Counted from the stretch's first letter, positions 23,726 through 34,511 are shown. The stretch: DNA of 64,000 nucleotides from Hydra vulgaris (GCF_038396675.1 NC_088921.1:17650001-17714000), one strand, 5' to 3'. The notes: generated from the letters alone by a model not told the origin. A program made the numbers and translations.

Positions 23726-24031
23726 AAAGTTGAGTTAACACCTTACCAGTAACAAATAATTTATGAGCGAATACAAATCAGAGAGTCTTCGAAATTTATC
23801 GTCAATGTATTTCATATTTTCAGACATTGAATGAATAGAGAATATAAAAAAATTTCTAGTTCCTAGTCATACTAGACCACAGAACCAGTCTTTTTGAATT
23901 TTACAAGGGTGCATACAAATTAGTTTAAAGACTTCAATTTGTACTTACAACTTTGATATTGCAAGCTGAAATTAGTTTAACTCCATTTGCTCATAAATTA
24001 TTTGTTACTGGTAAGGTGTTAACTCAACTTT
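23726..24031. mobile_element. Fold-back element with 43-bp terminal inverted repeats
   Basis: Positions 23726-23768 (AAAGTTGAGTTAACACCTTA...) and 23989-24031 are exact reverse complements over 43 bp, with a ~220-bp unpaired centre lacking any open frame. It lies only 166 bp from the previous fold-back element. Confidence 0.8.
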
Positions 24032-24044
24032 CAACTTTAATGCG

Positions 24045-24215
24045 TTGCTTGATAGCTTGATAGCTATTGATAGCTTGATAGTATTTAATTGTAAATTTAC
24101 AAGAGATAGATTGGGCGCTTATTTATTTACAAGAGATAGATTGTAGAGATAGATTGTGATCTTGAAGAGATAGATTGTGATCAAGAGATAGAATTTACAA
24201 GAGATAGATTGTGGA
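24045..24215. repeat. Short tandem repeats (GATAGCTT and AAGAGATAGATTGT words)
   Basis: GATAGCTTGATAGCTATT words at 24048-24085 are followed by four to five copies of AGAGATAGATTGT(G) with variable spacers up to 24212. These are slippage-type repeats with no coding content. Confidence 0.7.
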
Positions 24216-24219
24216 GCGC

Positions 24220-26620
24220 TTGGTAGTGGCCGGACGTACATATTATACGGCCCGTTAACATACATATTATACGACCCGTTAAATGCTTTAGCAAATCAAA
24301 TAGTTTTTTCAGGGGGTAATTTTTTAATGGAATTAACTCAAGATGCATTTGTGTGTACTTAGGCATCTTTTGCTGCTAAAGGTTGAAGTTTTCCCTGAAC
24401 TTTATTTAAGAGCATTGGTGGGGCAAACCTTTTCCTAAATGGCAGAAGCATGCGCTGCATAACATAAATTTCGTTCTTTCTCAATGGTGATTTGTTCTTC
24501 AAGAGGATGTTTTCTTGCAGCTTTAATCGACCAATTTGGAAGATTAGGCTGTAACACATCGTTTCTCTTGTTTCATATCTTAATTATATTGAACTGAAAT
24601 TAAACAAAGGAGGCAGTATAAGTTTTTTTCGATCACGTTTCATGCACAAAGTTGTTCTACGCGATTCACAGAGTCCGTATGGTATCCGAGAATCACTGAT
24701 AATGATCTTTGTCTCCTACAGATGGCATACTCAATCTGCTTGGAAAGCAGTTAGCTGTTTTGAACATTTTTTCAGACAGAGCGAGCACACAAATTTTTGA
24801 TTTTCATAACGAACCTTTGCTTGATTTGGCTTTTTGGCAAATCACTAAATCCAACTTTGCTAAATCAATCAATCCCTTTTACAAATTTTACCTGAGTTTA
24901 TAATGGATAACAATCCATTAACATTCCTACAAATATTATAAATTACACACGATTAAAATTATGGAAATAATTACATAAATTACAACAAATAATTCTTGCA
25001 TATCTTTTTCTTTTTAAGGAAATAAATTTATAAACAAATGGCACTTTATCACACTTATTGATAATTTAAATGAGATTTTATTTGAAGACACATTCCGGCA
25101 TAAGATTTATATTGCTCTTCAAAGGACTATCCTCCCTTTCTTATATTGCAAACCTTTTCTCTGACTTTCAAACTTTTTATTTGGCAATTATTTTTGTTAT
25201 ATTGCATTATTTTTTTATGTAGGTCTATTTATAAAAGCTAGATTGGCATTGTCAGGGTTCGTGCTGGCCGTGAATTGTAATTCAACTTTTTTTTATTTAA
25301 GTACAATATGAACTTTGACGTTAATATAAAAGCTATCTAGTTTTAACAATCAACTGTTCAAAAAAAGTCAAAGTTTGGAGGATAACTATATAAATTCACC
25401 CTTGTTAATTTTACAAGTACCTATTAATCCGCCAACGCGCTATGCCTCGGAATGATCAATAAACAGCAAAAACTCAATAAATTTTGAAAAACGATGTAAA
25501 GAAAATTGTTTTAAGTTGAAAAAATAGTTTTTTGGGTAAAAGAGTTTAAACTTGTTAATAAAATTATTATTCATGCCCAGCTTTCAATAGAAACAGATGA
25601 GTTTGGCGAAAATGGTCATTCTAAGCGAACAATGCAGCAGCAGTCTTTGCAAGTGCCACAATAAAAAATTTCATTAGTCATGCAAGAAAAGTTGTCAAAA
25701 CTGCAAGAAATTCTAAGTGGACTGACTTCAGAGACCAAGCTCCACATCTCGTTCCATTTTTAGATTAGGCTACCGATTGGTCTAGCCAGTTCAATGTCAT
25801 TGAGAGGTTTATTAAAGTAAATTGTAAAAAAGTTTGAAATAAAGTTTATAAAACTATTTTTATCCTTTTTTTTCCACCGGTATAATATAAATCCAATTAT
25901 TTTATACATTGCCTAATAATTTTTAACTTTACTTTTTTGTAAATATTTTTTTAATAATCCTCTTTATTTAAGGAGTTAATTACGTCGAACATATATTTGA
26001 TGAATTCTTATGTTCTTCTGGATTCGACCAGTAATTCAAAATTTGAATATGCAAAAAGAAGCACCTAAAGAATTAATTGTGCAACCATATAATTGGAGGA
26101 TGAGGGAGTAATTAAGATGTACTGCATATGGCACGCAATCTTACAGTTTGTCTTTAGCGTGAAAATATCACTGCAGTGGAATTTCATTTTGATTGGAGTT
26201 CAATAAAGTGTAAACGAGACGCGAAGGACAGTGACTTAGCCAAAGATTTCCAAAATGGAACGGATAATAGAGAGAAAGCGCAATGCGAAAATTTTTTCCA
26301 GCAGTTTAAGTGGATATTAGGCATGGCTATTTGCTGACAGTGACTGAAGACAAGGTTGTTTTTTTTAATACAGTTTTATTTATATATGTATATATTTAAA
26401 TTTAAAAAGTACATATTTAAAGACTATGAATATTTCTATAGATAGCTGGAGCTGATGGACTTTGGAAAAGTAATTACAAACTGAATCAACCAGCTAATAA
26501 AAAAATAAGAATGATGTACTCAACAAAGCCAAAAATACAATTATACAAAAATGGATACTGAGAAACTTAGCACATTATAGATATTAATTTTTATGTACAA
26601 GTATAAAAACAATCTTCTTA
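24220..26620. other. No clear gene; possible remains of coding DNA at 25.6-26.5 kb
   Basis: Several short stretches (about 25560-25830 and 26060-26480) have richer base composition and broken frames reading like protein remnants, for example KRDAKDSDLAKDFQNG near 26220. I recognise no family. Nothing else is seen. Confidence 0.3.
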
Positions 26621-26937
26621 TTAATATTAATATTAATACTAATATTAAGCATTTTTTCAGATAATTTCTTGATATCATTTTCTGAAAATATAATATTTGT
26701 TTTCAGATTTTTAAATATTTATTTTCTCCTACTCTATTTTTCTTTTTATTTGTTTTAATACTTATTGTTTTCAATTTTTTACACGAAAAAAAAATTCTTT
26801 TATTAAAGTTTTATTTTACTTTAAAAATTAAAGTTTTTTTTTTATTGAGTGATTAAAGGGGCTCAATGAGTGATGAAAAGGTTGTAATGATAAACGCAAC
26901 ATCCTTACCTTCTTTGATTCCCTGACTGATTATAACA

Positions 26938-26939
<2 letters not shown>

Positions 26940-27017
<78 letters not shown>
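26940..27017. repeat. (TA)n microsatellite
   Basis: A TA array at the junction between the AT-rich block and the PLE end. Confidence 0.95.
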
Positions 27018-27021
<4 letters not shown>

Positions 27022-27500
27022 TATGTCAGTGTATTCTACAAATAAAGTGCTCAATGTTCTTAAAGAACAGAGCAATAATAAATTAGTAAAAATACTTATC
27101 TAACTTTTATCTTCGACAGCACGTTTCGCCATCAGTAGGCTCATCAGGAAGAATGTCTAAATATCAAAAAGTTCAAATTATAGAAAAATTATTTCACAGG
27201 AAGTTGGGAATTGATATAATTAATTTTGTAATAACTGTAGTATTTTGCAACCAGGAAGTTGCATCAACTACATTAGATAATTAAAAAGACATGAAAAGAA
27301 TTCTTTAGAATTAGGGTAATTTTAGACTGGTCATTTGTTTTATAATTTTTTAAAAGAAACTTATTTTCATGTCTGCATTTAGAAATTAATTCAGTTTTTT
27401 TGTTCAGTAAATTTTCTTGATCTAAATGTGTAATAATTTCAAATTTTTCTTGTAAACATAGTATACATTTTTTGGAAATGTTATTATAGGCAGGCGCATT
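27018..27500 (-). mobile_element. Penelope-like element 3' fragment (endonuclease C-terminus plus end), copy 1
   Basis: On the minus strand it encodes [20 protein letters not shown] and the following [20 protein letters not shown]-type tail, then ~110 bp later a hammerhead motif, and ends at AGTGTATTCTAC-complement words beside a TA array. It is nearly identical to copy 2 at 28196-28676. Upstream endonuclease and RT are missing. Confidence 0.8.
27108..27154 (-). ncRNA. Hammerhead ribozyme-like motif, PLE copy 1
   Basis: On the minus strand the core reads CTGATGA, helix II GCC...GGC, GAAA, then CGTGCTG and cleavage triplet GTC (27117-27115). Helix I pairs TCTTC with GAAGA. Helix III is A-U, C-G, G.U with a three-base loop UGC. 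It is downstream of the endonuclease on the same strand. Confidence 0.75.
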
Positions 27501-27835
27501 AATATTAGTATTAATATTATTAATATTAATATTAATACTAATATTAAGCATTTTTTCAGATAATTTCTTGATATCATTTTCTGAAAATATAATATTTGTT
27601 TTCAGATTTTTAAATATTTATTTTCTCCTACTCTATTTTTCTTTTTATTTGTTTTAATACTTATTGTTTTCAATTTTTTACACGAAAAAAAAATTCTTTT
27701 ATTAAAGTTTTATTTTACTTTAAAAATTAAAGTTTTTTTTTTTATTGAGTGATTAAAGGGGCTCAATGAGTGATGAAAAGGTTGTAATGATAAACGCAAC
27801 ATCTTTACCTTCTTTGATTCCCTGACTGATTATAA

Positions 27836-27898
<63 letters not shown>

Positions 27899-27912
27899 GT
27901 AAAAAACACTTA

Positions 27913-27968
27913 TCTAACTTTTATCTTCTACTCGGAGTTTCACCATTGCTGGATCATCAGGAAGAGTT
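27913..27968 (-). ncRNA. Hammerhead-like motif, variant, minus arm of palindrome
   Basis: Minus-strand order: CTGATGA, TCCAGCAATGGT (helix II CCA/TGG with GCAA loop), GAAA, CTCCGAG, triplet GTA, then GAAGAT. Helix I is CTTC/GAAG. Position 10.1-11.1 is a U.U mismatch rather than the usual pair, so activity may be reduced. Confidence 0.6.
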
Positions 27969-27984
27969 CCTGATGATCCAGAAC

Positions 27985-28031
27985 TCTTCCTGATGATCCA
28001 GCAATGGTGAAACTCCGAGTAGAAGATAAAA
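27985..28031 (+). ncRNA. Hammerhead-like motif, variant, plus arm of palindrome
   Basis: Plus-strand copy of the same variant: CTGATGA at 27990-27996, GAAA at 28009-28012 and cleavage triplet GTA at 28019-28021. Helix I pairs TCTTC (27985-27989) with GAAGA (28022-28026). Helix III is A-U, C-G, U-A with loop CCG. The third pair differs from the other variants yet stays paired. Confidence 0.62.
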
Positions 28032-28118
28032 GTTAGATAAGTGTTTTTTACTAATTAATTATTGCTCTGTTCTTTAAGAACATTGAGCACTCTATTTGTA
28101 AAATACACTAACATAATT

Positions 28119-28123
<5 letters not shown>

Positions 28124-28195
<72 letters not shown>
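28124..28195. repeat. (TA)n microsatellite
   Basis: A TA array between the hammerhead palindrome and PLE copy 2. A similar array (27844-27893) lies on the other side of the palindrome. Confidence 0.95.
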
Positions 28196-28199
<4 letters not shown>

Positions 28200-28978
28200 T
28201 ATGTCAGTGTATTCTACAAATAAAGTGCTCAATGTTCTTAAAGAACAGAGCAATAATAAATTAGTAAAAATACTTATCTAACTTTTATCTTCGACAGCAC
28301 GTTTCGCCATCAGTAGGCTCATCAGGAAGAATGTCTAAATATCAAAAAGTTCAAATTATAGAAAAATTATTTCACAGGAAGTTGGGAATTGATATAATTA
28401 ATTTTGTAATAACTGTAGTATTTTGCAACCAGGAAGTTGCATCAACTACATTAGATAATTAAAAAGACATGAAAAGAATTCTTTAGAATTAGGGTAATTT
28501 TAGACTGGTCATTTGTTTTATAATTTTTTAAAAGAAACTTATTTTCATGTCTGCATTTAGAAATTAATTCAGTTTTTTTGTTCAGTAAATTTTCTTGATC
28601 TAAATGTGTAATAATTTCAAATTTTTCTTGTAAACATTGTATACATTTTTTGGAAATGTTATTATAGGCAGGCGCAGTTTTTAGGATAGACCAGGTTAAT
28701 TTAAAATTAATATTTTTTTCTTTTAGCTGCCATATATATTTATACAGCATAGTCTCTTTTGAGTATTTTTTATGTTTAAAAGATTGTTTGTGGTTGGCAT
28801 AACGTTTTTTCCATTTGCCCTCGGTTAAGCCAACATATTGTTTTTTAGGGTTGTTTTGCGAGGAAACAATGCATATGTAAATAATATTTTTTGATAAGCA
28901 ATTGCAATTCATAGGGCAGTCAATTTTTTGCTTGCAGTTACAATTTTCAGTATTTTTTGCTCTGTTCTTTAAGAACAT
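28196..28978 (-). mobile_element. Penelope-like element GIY-YIG endonuclease fragment, copy 2
   Basis: The minus-strand frame 28978-28451 encodes a Cys-rich linker NCNCKQKIDCPMNCNC, then NIIYICIVSSQNNPKKQYVG, which is the GIY-YIG-like start (here IYI...YVG), then LTEGKWKKRYANHKQSF with the catalytic Arg region, and the [11 protein letters not shown] tail. This is the endonuclease domain that follows the RT in Penelope-like elements. The RT that should precede it is absent on this strand; instead a PLE RT starts on the plus strand just to the right. Confidence 0.85.
28286..28332 (-). ncRNA. Hammerhead ribozyme-like motif, PLE copy 2
   Basis: Identical in core and helices to the 27108-27154 motif, displaced by exactly 1178 bp, and downstream of the copy-2 endonuclease on the minus strand. 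Confidence 0.75.
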
Positions 28979-30812
28979 TGAGCACTTTATTTGTAGAATA
29001 CACTGACATAATTTATTTTTTAGGCTCGAGGTTTATACTTGTTGAGCACTCTTAATTGTATTTTACACAACATAAACATGGAAACTAATTATTTTAACTA
29101 TTCCCTAAAAAATATCCCAATCCCAGACAAAAAAAGTTATACTATTTCCTTAATTGAAAAAATAGAACACTTTATTAAAAAGAGTTCGTTGGAAAGCCCA
29201 TTTTTTCTTAGAGTTTGAAAACAATCCAATAATTGAAAATAACCGAAAAGAAAATTTTGGATTCAAAACAAAAAACGCCCCACCTTTTATTCTCAACCTA
29301 GAAAACTTTGAAAACGATTTATTACGCTTGATTAAAACAATAAAATTTCGAAATAATTACAATGATTTCCAAAAGGAACTCTAGTTAGACATTATTTTTA
29401 TAAAATCAAACCCTAATATTTTAGTTTTTGCTGATAAAACAAACAATATATACCAAATTGCCCCAGATAATCACTATAAATTACTGCGCGATAATATTTC
29501 TAATAATTACACAAAAGCCCCAAAAAACTTAGAAAATTCAATTAAATTAGAAGGCCAAAACATTGCTAAAACAATTAATTTAGAAGCTAGAATTGAATCA
29601 GTCGCACCAGCGCAAGTGTTTATCACACTAAAAGATCACAAACCAAATGTTCAAAAGTTTATCCCTTTTAGGCTACTAGTACCTTCAAAAAGCGAACTAG
29701 GACACGTTTGTAAAATTAAATTAGATGAAATAAATAATATTATTCGAAAAAAATTAAATTTGCAACAGTGGAAAAATACCACTGATGTTATAAAATGGTT
29801 TTCTAAATTTGCTAATAAAAATGAATGCACATTTATACAATTTGATATTAATGATTTTTACCCCTGAATTACGGCCGAAATTTCAGACAAAACAATAGAA
29901 TTTGGAAAAATCTACAATGAAATTACAGACGACACTATTCGTCTAATTAAACATTGCAGAAAAACCTTACTCTATTTTTAACGAGACGTTGAAGAAAAAA
30001 ACCACGCACGAGTCCTTTGATGTAACAATGGGAAGTTACGACGGAGCAGAAATTTGCAAATTTGTAGGCTTGTATATTTTAAATTCCCCAGCTAAAATAG
30101 TTCATTTTAATCAATTAGGCTTGTATTGCGATGATGGTTTAATTATTATGCAAAAAAAATCAGGGCCTTAACTTGACAAAATCAGAAAAAATATTATACA
30201 AATTGTCAAAAACATTGCCTTCCAAATTGAAATTAACATTAATTTAAAAATAGTGAATTTTCTTGATGTCATATTTAACCTCTCGGAAAATTCTTATAGG
30301 CCTTATAAAAAACCTTATGAATTATTGTATATTAATATAAATTCGAATCATCCCCTCAAACCCTAAAAAAAATTCCTATTTCAATTAACAATAGACTAAA
30401 TCAAAACTCTTCTAATGAAAATATTTTTAACTCTTCCAAACGCGTGTATGAAGATGCTCTTTAAAAAAGCGGATTTAAAAATTTCGAGCTAAAATTTGAA
30501 CCAAAAATTGCAAAAAGCCGAAATAGAAATAGAAATATAATTTGGTTCAACCCTCCGTACAGCAAAATTGTTTCAACAAATATTGGAAAAGCGTTTTTAA
30601 AATTAGTCGACATACATTTCCCTCCCTCTAATAAATTACACAAAATTTTTAACAGAAACACTATTAAGGTAAGCTATAGCTGTACGAAAAATATTAAAAG
30701 AATTGTAAAAGGCCATAATATTGCATTGATTAACAAAAATGAATTTCCCAAAGATAAAAATACTGAAAATTGTGACTGCAAGCAAAAAATTGACTGCCCT
30801 ATGAATGGCAGT
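28962..30812 (+). mobile_element. Penelope-like element, plus strand, RT region (broken)
   Basis: It begins with the shared PLE terminal word (TTCTTTAAGAACATTGAGCA), then an ATG at about 29079 opening METNYFNYSLKN. RT blocks follow: FITLKDHKPN (29616), FDINDFYP (about 29840), [17 protein letters not shown] (about 30030) and GLYCDDGL (about 30120). Near the end a Cys-rich CDCKQKIDCPMN linker appears (about 30775), and the element stops there, before the endonuclease. Several frame interruptions are present. A minus-strand LINE with its poly(A) end abuts the truncation point. Confidence 0.85.
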
Positions 30813-30837
30813 CAACTTGAACCAATGGCAAAATTTT

Positions 30838-33350
30838 GAATTTTTTTTTTTTTTTTTTTTTTTTTTGGTTTAAATTTTTTAATCGTTGTACAGTTTAAAA
30901 TAAAAAATAGTAAAAATAATAATATAAATTTACAATGATAAAAAAATAACAAATATAAACAAGGTATCTGAAAGAAGATCACAAGGATCTTGTCGTCAGA
31001 ACCTCAAATAAGCATTTAACAAAGATAAGATAAAAAAAAAAAAAGTTAATAAACTTTTACAAAACTACAAGGTAAATAATCTGATCTGAAGAAAGATCAA
31101 GATGATCTTGTCATCAGAATTGTATACAAGAGTAAACCAATGTGGAAGTTAAAAAGTAAAAAGTATATGAACAATAAATAAAATTAGTAGGAATAAAATT
31201 CTATAAACGTAAACATGTATATAAACAATAAAAAAGTAGACCAAAAAATATTTTTAACTTTTACTACTAATAATAACTCAAAATATTATCTAATGAAAGA
31301 ATGAGATTTTTCAGTTTTTTTTTAAAAAGGCAAAAAGTAATAGGTACTTCAAAATTAAAATTCGGCAAAACAAGTTTATTCCAAAGGTGCGGCGCTCGAT
31401 AGGTAATACAAAATTGGTTAAAGTTTGTTTGACAAAAAGGTTCATTTAAAAAGTTATTATTTCTCAAAGTATATTTACTGATTGGTTTAAGAGAAAAAAG
31501 ATCTTTGAAAACGGCTACGGATAAGTTATTTATCCACATATATACAAAACATAAAGTATTAAATACATTTAACTCGTATATATTCAAAATTCTCATTTCC
31601 ATAAAATAATGCTTCGAATGAGAGAAGCGATTTGCAAAATTGATTATACGGATTGCGCGTTTCTGACGGAGATAAAGACGTTGCAACTTACTTTTTTCAG
31701 TACTTCCCCAAGCAATATTGGCATAATTTAAATAACTATGTATAAATGAGTAATAAAGTTGTATTAAGACTTTCTTATTGAGATAGATTCGTAATTTATA
31801 TAGGATTCCCATGTTTTTAGAAATTTTTGTGCTTATATAATCAATATGGTGATTCCAAGTAATATTTTCATCAAGATAAACACCTAAAAATTTTGTAACA
31901 GAATCTCTTTTGATTTCCTTTTGATCGATAAAAATTTGAGGTAAATTTGTAGGGAGAAATCGTTTTTTTGTAATCGAATAAAATAAAACCCATTTTGTTT
32001 TATTAATATTTAAGGTTAACTTATTACACTTAAACCAATTAGATATATGTCTGAGTTCTTCGTTCATTGTTTTAAAAAGTTCATCGATATCATAGTTAGA
32101 AAGGAATAGGTTTGTATCATCTGCATACATAATGCTCATTAGTTTTGAAGCTTTATTTAAGTCATTTATATAAATTAAAAAAAGGAGAGGTCCAAGAATT
32201 GAACCTTGTGGAACTCCACAAGTATTAAGAAAAGTGGATTGATAATCATTGTTAAATAATACAAACTGTTTTCGATTAGATAGATAACTTTTAAACCATT
32301 TTAAAATTTTATTTTTTATTCCGTAGTATTTGAGTTTATGAATTAAAATATGGTGATCAACCGTATCAAAAGCTTTTGATAGGTCAATAAAAATTCCTAG
32401 TGTATATTGTAATTTTTCAAATGGTTTTGAGATTTCACGTACAAATTGGATAATAGCATGTTCAGTTGAGTTATCTTTCTTGAAACCAAATTGATTAATG
32501 TAAAGTATCTATAATCACGTTTCCATTAATTTGATCTTCTCCAATTGCCTTATTTTTTTAAACAGATTTGAAGGCTCTTTCGAACTCATCAAAACTTAAT
32601 TCGGAAGATAACTCATCTGAACAAATGCAATTATCCAGGGATTCTAAATAATCAGTAAACAAAGATTTGGTTTTAGGGATTTTTTCAGACAGTGTTGGTC
32701 CTATATGAGTGAAGTATTTGTTAAATTCTTGAGCTATAGTTTTTGGTTCATGTAAACTTTTGTTATCGACTCTAACCATTTGTGGCAGGAAACCGGAGCA
32801 TGATTTTTTTTTGCCAATAATTTCCTTTATTATTTGCCACGTGCGCTTTGTGTCGTTTTTAAATGTATTGAATAATTGGGAGTAATAATTTTTCTTCAAG
32901 TTTTTGCGAATTTTTTCAAATAGGTTTTTGTAGTTCTTATAAATTTTTTCGCTTGAAGCTGTTTTTGTTTTTAAAAAATTTATATATAATTTTTGTTTTA
33001 TTCTGGATGATTTTTTAAAACCTTTAGTAATCCAGGGTGTATTGATATTCTTTGTTGTTATTGCTTTTTCTATGATTGGGAAATTAACTTCATAAACAGA
33101 AAAAAAAGTTTTGAAAAAAGTTTCATAAATATTATTAGCGTTATCATCGAAATTTATATTTTTCCAATGCAGTAATGATAGTTGGTCTTTAAATAACTTA
33201 ATATTAGTCTTATTATGAATGCGTTTTCTTATTACTTTTTTGGTATTGATGTTTCTTTCTGAGTTTGTTTTATTAAGTTTCAGAAATAGAGGAAAATGAT
33301 CTGATATATCAGTTTTTATGATACCTAATTGTATATTAAATTAGGTATGT
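30838..33350 (-). mobile_element. LINE, minus strand, ORF2 with poly(A) tail
   Basis: Read on the minus strand, it starts within the endonuclease (TDISDHFPLFLKLN, about 33320). It continues through the linker (frame 32899-32558) and, after a short gap or deletion at about 32510-32560, the RT: INQFGFKKDNSTEHA, FIDLSKAFDTVDHH, VPQGSILGPLLFLIYINDL, then MYADDTNLF (catalytic YADD, about 32120) and FLGVYLDENITWNHH. The frame ends at TAA 31267. The 3' tail holds two stem-loop words (GATC..GATCTTGTC(A/G)TCAGA) and a ~28-base A run on the minus strand at 30839-30866, which marks a target-primed insertion. The clade is CR1/jockey-like; the 5' end is truncated. Confidence 0.85.
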
Positions 33351-33745
33351 GTGTAAAAATTTCAAACCATTTATTTATCTAAGTTTTATATATGGTTCGA
33401 AAGAACTTTGAATTTGTAATAAAATGGTGAAAACTTTATGTAAAAAGAATAATTACAAAAAAAGTTATGCTCATTTAAGTAACATTATTTTTTATGAAGC
33501 ATTGCTTAAGAAAAATGCAACTTACGTAAAAACTCGCGTTCGGCTAACGGCAGCTTTGTAATAAAATTATTGTTAATTTGCGCATGATTTTGCATAGTGA
33601 AATGTGCAAAACGATTTAAAAACGTTATTAAAAAAGTTTCGAACTAAAATAACAAAATATTTTTAGTGATTAAAACGTAATAGTTAAATCTATTACAAAA
33701 ATTTAAAAAACATGCAAAAAAAAAATCGCATAATTTTGCGATATT
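33351..33745. other. AT-rich stretch, no gene seen
   Basis: No recognisable motif lies between the LINE 5' truncation and the next TA array. Confidence 0.4.
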
Positions 33746-33753
33746 TACCATAA

Positions 33754-33756
<3 letters not shown>

Positions 33757-33845
<89 letters not shown>
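33757..33845. repeat. (TA)n microsatellite
   Basis: A TA array with one TACATA variant at its left end. Confidence 0.95.
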
Positions 33846-33849
<4 letters not shown>

Positions 33850-33931
33850 CTATAGTTTGTTGGCTTTAGGAAGAGCGGAAGGAAAAAAGTGATTCTTACG
33901 CCAACACATACGTCACTTTTAATTACTTTTG

Positions 33932-33965
33932 ACTTTCGTCCAACATTTCCGTGTTGGACGAAAGT
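33932..33965. repeat. 14-bp perfect hairpin (ACTTTCGTCCAACA)
   Basis: ACTTTCGTCCAACA at 33932-33945 and its exact complement at 33952-33965 enclose a 6-base loop. It has a higher GC content than its surroundings and looks like a transposon subterminal hairpin or a small palindrome. Confidence 0.7.
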
Positions 33966-34034
33966 AAAAACCATTAATTTAATTACAAATTAATCGTTTT
34001 TTAAAAAAACCACAAAAACGCAAATTTAATTGAC

Positions 34035-34190
34035 CAGAATGTTTTTAAAAACATTCTGAATGTTTTTATAACATTTTGAATGTTTTTAACAATATAAACA
34101 ATGTTTTTATTTTTATTTTTTTTAATAAAATGTTTTTATTTTTATTTTTTTTAATAAAATGTTTTTATTTTTATTTTTTTTACTGTAAAT
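34035..34190. repeat. Tandem repeats of AATGTTTTTATTTTTA(T)n words
   Basis: Three near-identical ~38-bp units (34099-34186) of ATGTTTTTATTTTTATTTTTTTTA follow several ATGTTTTTA/ACATTCTGA words. The content is slippage-type, with no gene. Confidence 0.8.
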
Positions 34191-34192
34191 CA

Positions 34193-34395
34193 TGCGCGGA
34201 GTGTTGCTACATCGACTATCTTATAGCCTGACTCGCAAGGGAGTGCTGCTACATCGACTGACAAATAGCCTGACTCGCAAGGGAGTGCTGCTACATCGAC
34301 TGACAAATAGCCTGACTCGCAAGGGAGTGCTGCTACATCGACTGACAAATAGCCTGACCCGCAAGGGAGTGCTGCTACATCGACTGAGGGTTTGG
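34193..34395 (+). repeat. 42-bp minisatellite, ~4.8 units
   Basis: Units read GGGAGTGCTGCTACATCGAC plus TGACAAATAGCCTGACTCGCAA. The first unit is slightly diverged, and the last is cut by GAGGGTTTGGTTGGGGC. Because the unit is 42 bp, all frames stay open and one gives a 14-residue repeat (GVLLHRLTNSLTRK). There is no other sign that it is coding. It is GC-richer than its surroundings. Confidence 0.9.
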
Positions 34396-34505
34396 TTGGG
34401 GCAGGCAGTCTATCATTATTAAAAAAAAAAAATTCCGGTCTTGCATTTTAATTTTTACTTTTTGTCAACAAAATATCGAAAAAACTTTCGGACAACATCT
34501 AAGGG

Positions 34506-34511
<6 letters not shown>

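Larger units (their letters stand above)
27894..28056. repeat. 163-bp palindrome made of two head-to-head hammerhead motifs
   Basis: AATTAGTAAAAAACACTTAT at the left is mirrored by ATAAGTGTTTTTTACTAATT at the right, and the arms stay complementary inward to the AAGAGTT / AACTCTT words. A ~13-bp centre (CCTGATGATCCAG) separates them. Each arm contains one hammerhead-like unit. The palindrome is flanked by TA arrays on both sides. Confidence 0.85.
26622..28196. repeat. Tandemly duplicated PLE end block (offsets ~899 and 1178 bp)
   Basis: Segment 26625-26940 recurs at 27525-27841 with an offset of ~899-900 bp and a few differences. Segment 27018-27498 recurs at 28196-28676 with an offset of 1178 bp. 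The second unit contains an extra 160-bp palindrome and a TA array, which explains the different offsets. The duplicated material is the endonuclease C-terminus, the hammerhead and the terminal region of a Penelope-like element, interleaved with TA arrays. Confidence 0.85.

Noticed and set aside
24359-24559. 66-codon minus-strand frame (RKRFAPPMLLNKVQGKLQ region)
   Set aside because: It is short and isolated, with no motif, and is compatible with chance.
26880-28200. CRISPR-like array from the repeated blocks
   Set aside because: The repeats are a large segmental duplication of a PLE tail with TA arrays, not short regular repeats with unique spacers, and the DNA is eukaryotic.
30968-31125. 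CATCAGA/GATCTTG words resembling hammerhead cores in the LINE tail
   Set aside because: There is no GAAA partner and no cleavage triplet in the right place. They fit LINE 3' stem-loops better.
34192-34422. 76-codon frame with a 14-residue repeat
   Set aside because: It is explained by a 42-bp minisatellite. There are no flanking coding features.
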